From contig NZ_JAQIIX010000001.1 of the NCBI RefSeq assembly GCF_036946495.1, positions 310,001-374,000 of the forward strand: 64,000 nucleotides of DNA, given 5' to 3'. The stretch is from Mycolicibacterium neoaurum. Its GTDB lineage: Bacteria > Actinomycetota > Actinomycetes > Mycobacteriales > Mycobacteriaceae. The notes beneath the pieces were generated by a model. It made no database searches, was not told the origin of the DNA, and was given only the letters and a program-made list of their open reading frames with translations. Shown piece after piece: positions 63,575-64,000 of the stretch. Each line of letters begins with the position of its first letter. Positions within the stretch are counted from its first letter, which is position 1. The translations under genes and the position numbers were made by a program.

Positions 63575-64000
63575 GATCGATCACCCGCCTCGTCATCGGA
63601 CTTGTCTCCGCGACAACGGTATTGGCCGCCTGTTCACCGCCGCCGCCGGCACCGGACCTGACCAGGTCTGCCGAGTCGATCTCGCGCGATTCGGCGTTGG
63701 TGATCGACGGTGAGCAGATCGCCGATCCCGATCTATGGGCCGCTGCACAAAAGGATGGTCAGATCACCCTGTACAGCGGGTGGACGGCCGACAGCGAGGC
63801 CGCATTGCTGGATCAGTTCGAGGCCGACACCGGACTCGAAGTGAAGTTGATCCGGCTAACCCCTAATCGCCTGTACGAGCGGATCGTTGCCGAACACGGT
63901 GCCGGAAAGCTCAACGCCGACGTGGTGCGCATCTCCGATGCGGGATTTGTCTCCGGACTGAGTCGACGCGGTGTGTTCCAGCCCTATACGCCACCCACAG
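63571..64000 (+). CDS. ABC importer substrate-binding lipoprotein, N-terminal part (cut by window edge)
   Basis: The first 143 codons are visible. A signal peptide ends in the lipobox TTVLAACSPPP; the mature part has GQITLYSGWTADSEAALLDQ, the opening strand of FbpA/AfuA-type binding proteins, then FEADTGLEVKLIRLT and ADVVRISDAGFVSGL. AAGGAGATCTC precedes the ATG. It completes the importer: ATPase, permease, binding protein. The ligand site lies beyond the window, so iron versus organic acid cannot be judged from it. Confidence 0.85.
   Translation, partial: MRSITRLVIGLVSATTVLAACSPPPPAPDLTRSAESISRDSALVIDGEQIADPDLWAAAQKDGQITLYSGWTADSEAALLDQFEADTGLEVKLIRLTPNRLYERIVAEHGAGKLNADVVRISDAGFVSGLSRRGVFQPYTPPT

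Overview
The window reads as an ordinary stretch of chromosome from a mycobacterium, most likely a rapid-growing Mycolicibacterium-type species. It is GC-rich and densely coded. Many start codons sit 6-7 bases after a TANNNT -10 hexamer, the leaderless arrangement common in mycobacteria. The gene set includes RbpA, Ppm1, an Lnt homologue, LppI- and LipT-like proteins, F420-type PPOX oxidoreductases, a cutinase and a DevS/DosT-type kinase. I see no rRNA, tRNA, CRISPR array, insertion sequence, integrase or prophage gene, and no stretch of 300 bases without a gene.

Layout. 0-10 kb is a cobalamin locus: the end of cobK, a small-molecule kinase-like gene, cobIJ-cobH-cobG on the minus strand, a TauD-type dioxygenase, then divergently a 32-residue ORF with a strong ribosome binding site and cobN. 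9.7-21.2 kb resembles the M. tuberculosis Rv2061c-Rv2045c neighbourhood: PPOX protein, purU, second PPOX protein, TetR/Rieske pair, fxsA, amidohydrolase, lnt, ppm1, rbpA, a zinc-ribbon protein, lppI and lipT. From memory of that genome, the alternative ribosomal protein operon and pks12 are not at this locus. Lnt and Ppm1 are separate genes here.

21-31 kb carries a copper amine oxidase, a kinase-lipocalin fusion, ynfA, a gluconate operon (gntR, gntK, gntP) ending in a 20-bp-stem terminator, an RDD protein, a nitroreductase and a thioesterase. 31-37 kb is a polyamine-type ABC importer (potADBC order, potA probably starting at CTG) divergent from an NCS1 permease. 37-45 kb holds an epoxide hydrolase, a lipoprotein, and a probable organosulfur/methionine module: two NtaA/SnaA-type flavin monooxygenases with MetN, MetI, YaeQ and a membrane-anchored MetQ.

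45-56 kb holds an HxlR-controlled dehydrogenase/tautomerase pair, an HTTM-like membrane protein, a universal stress protein with a DosR-like box upstream, a DevS/DosT-like sensor kinase, a YqeY protein, a nitronate monooxygenase, a cutinase and a PhoD-type phosphatase. 55.5-64 kb is the most system-like part: two PrpF-family isomerases, a MatC-type dicarboxylate carrier, a LysR regulator and a complete ABC importer (ATPase, fused permease, start of the binding lipoprotein). I infer uptake and isomerisation of an unsaturated di- or tricarboxylate.

Functions are assigned from recognised motifs and family memory only; no database search was run.
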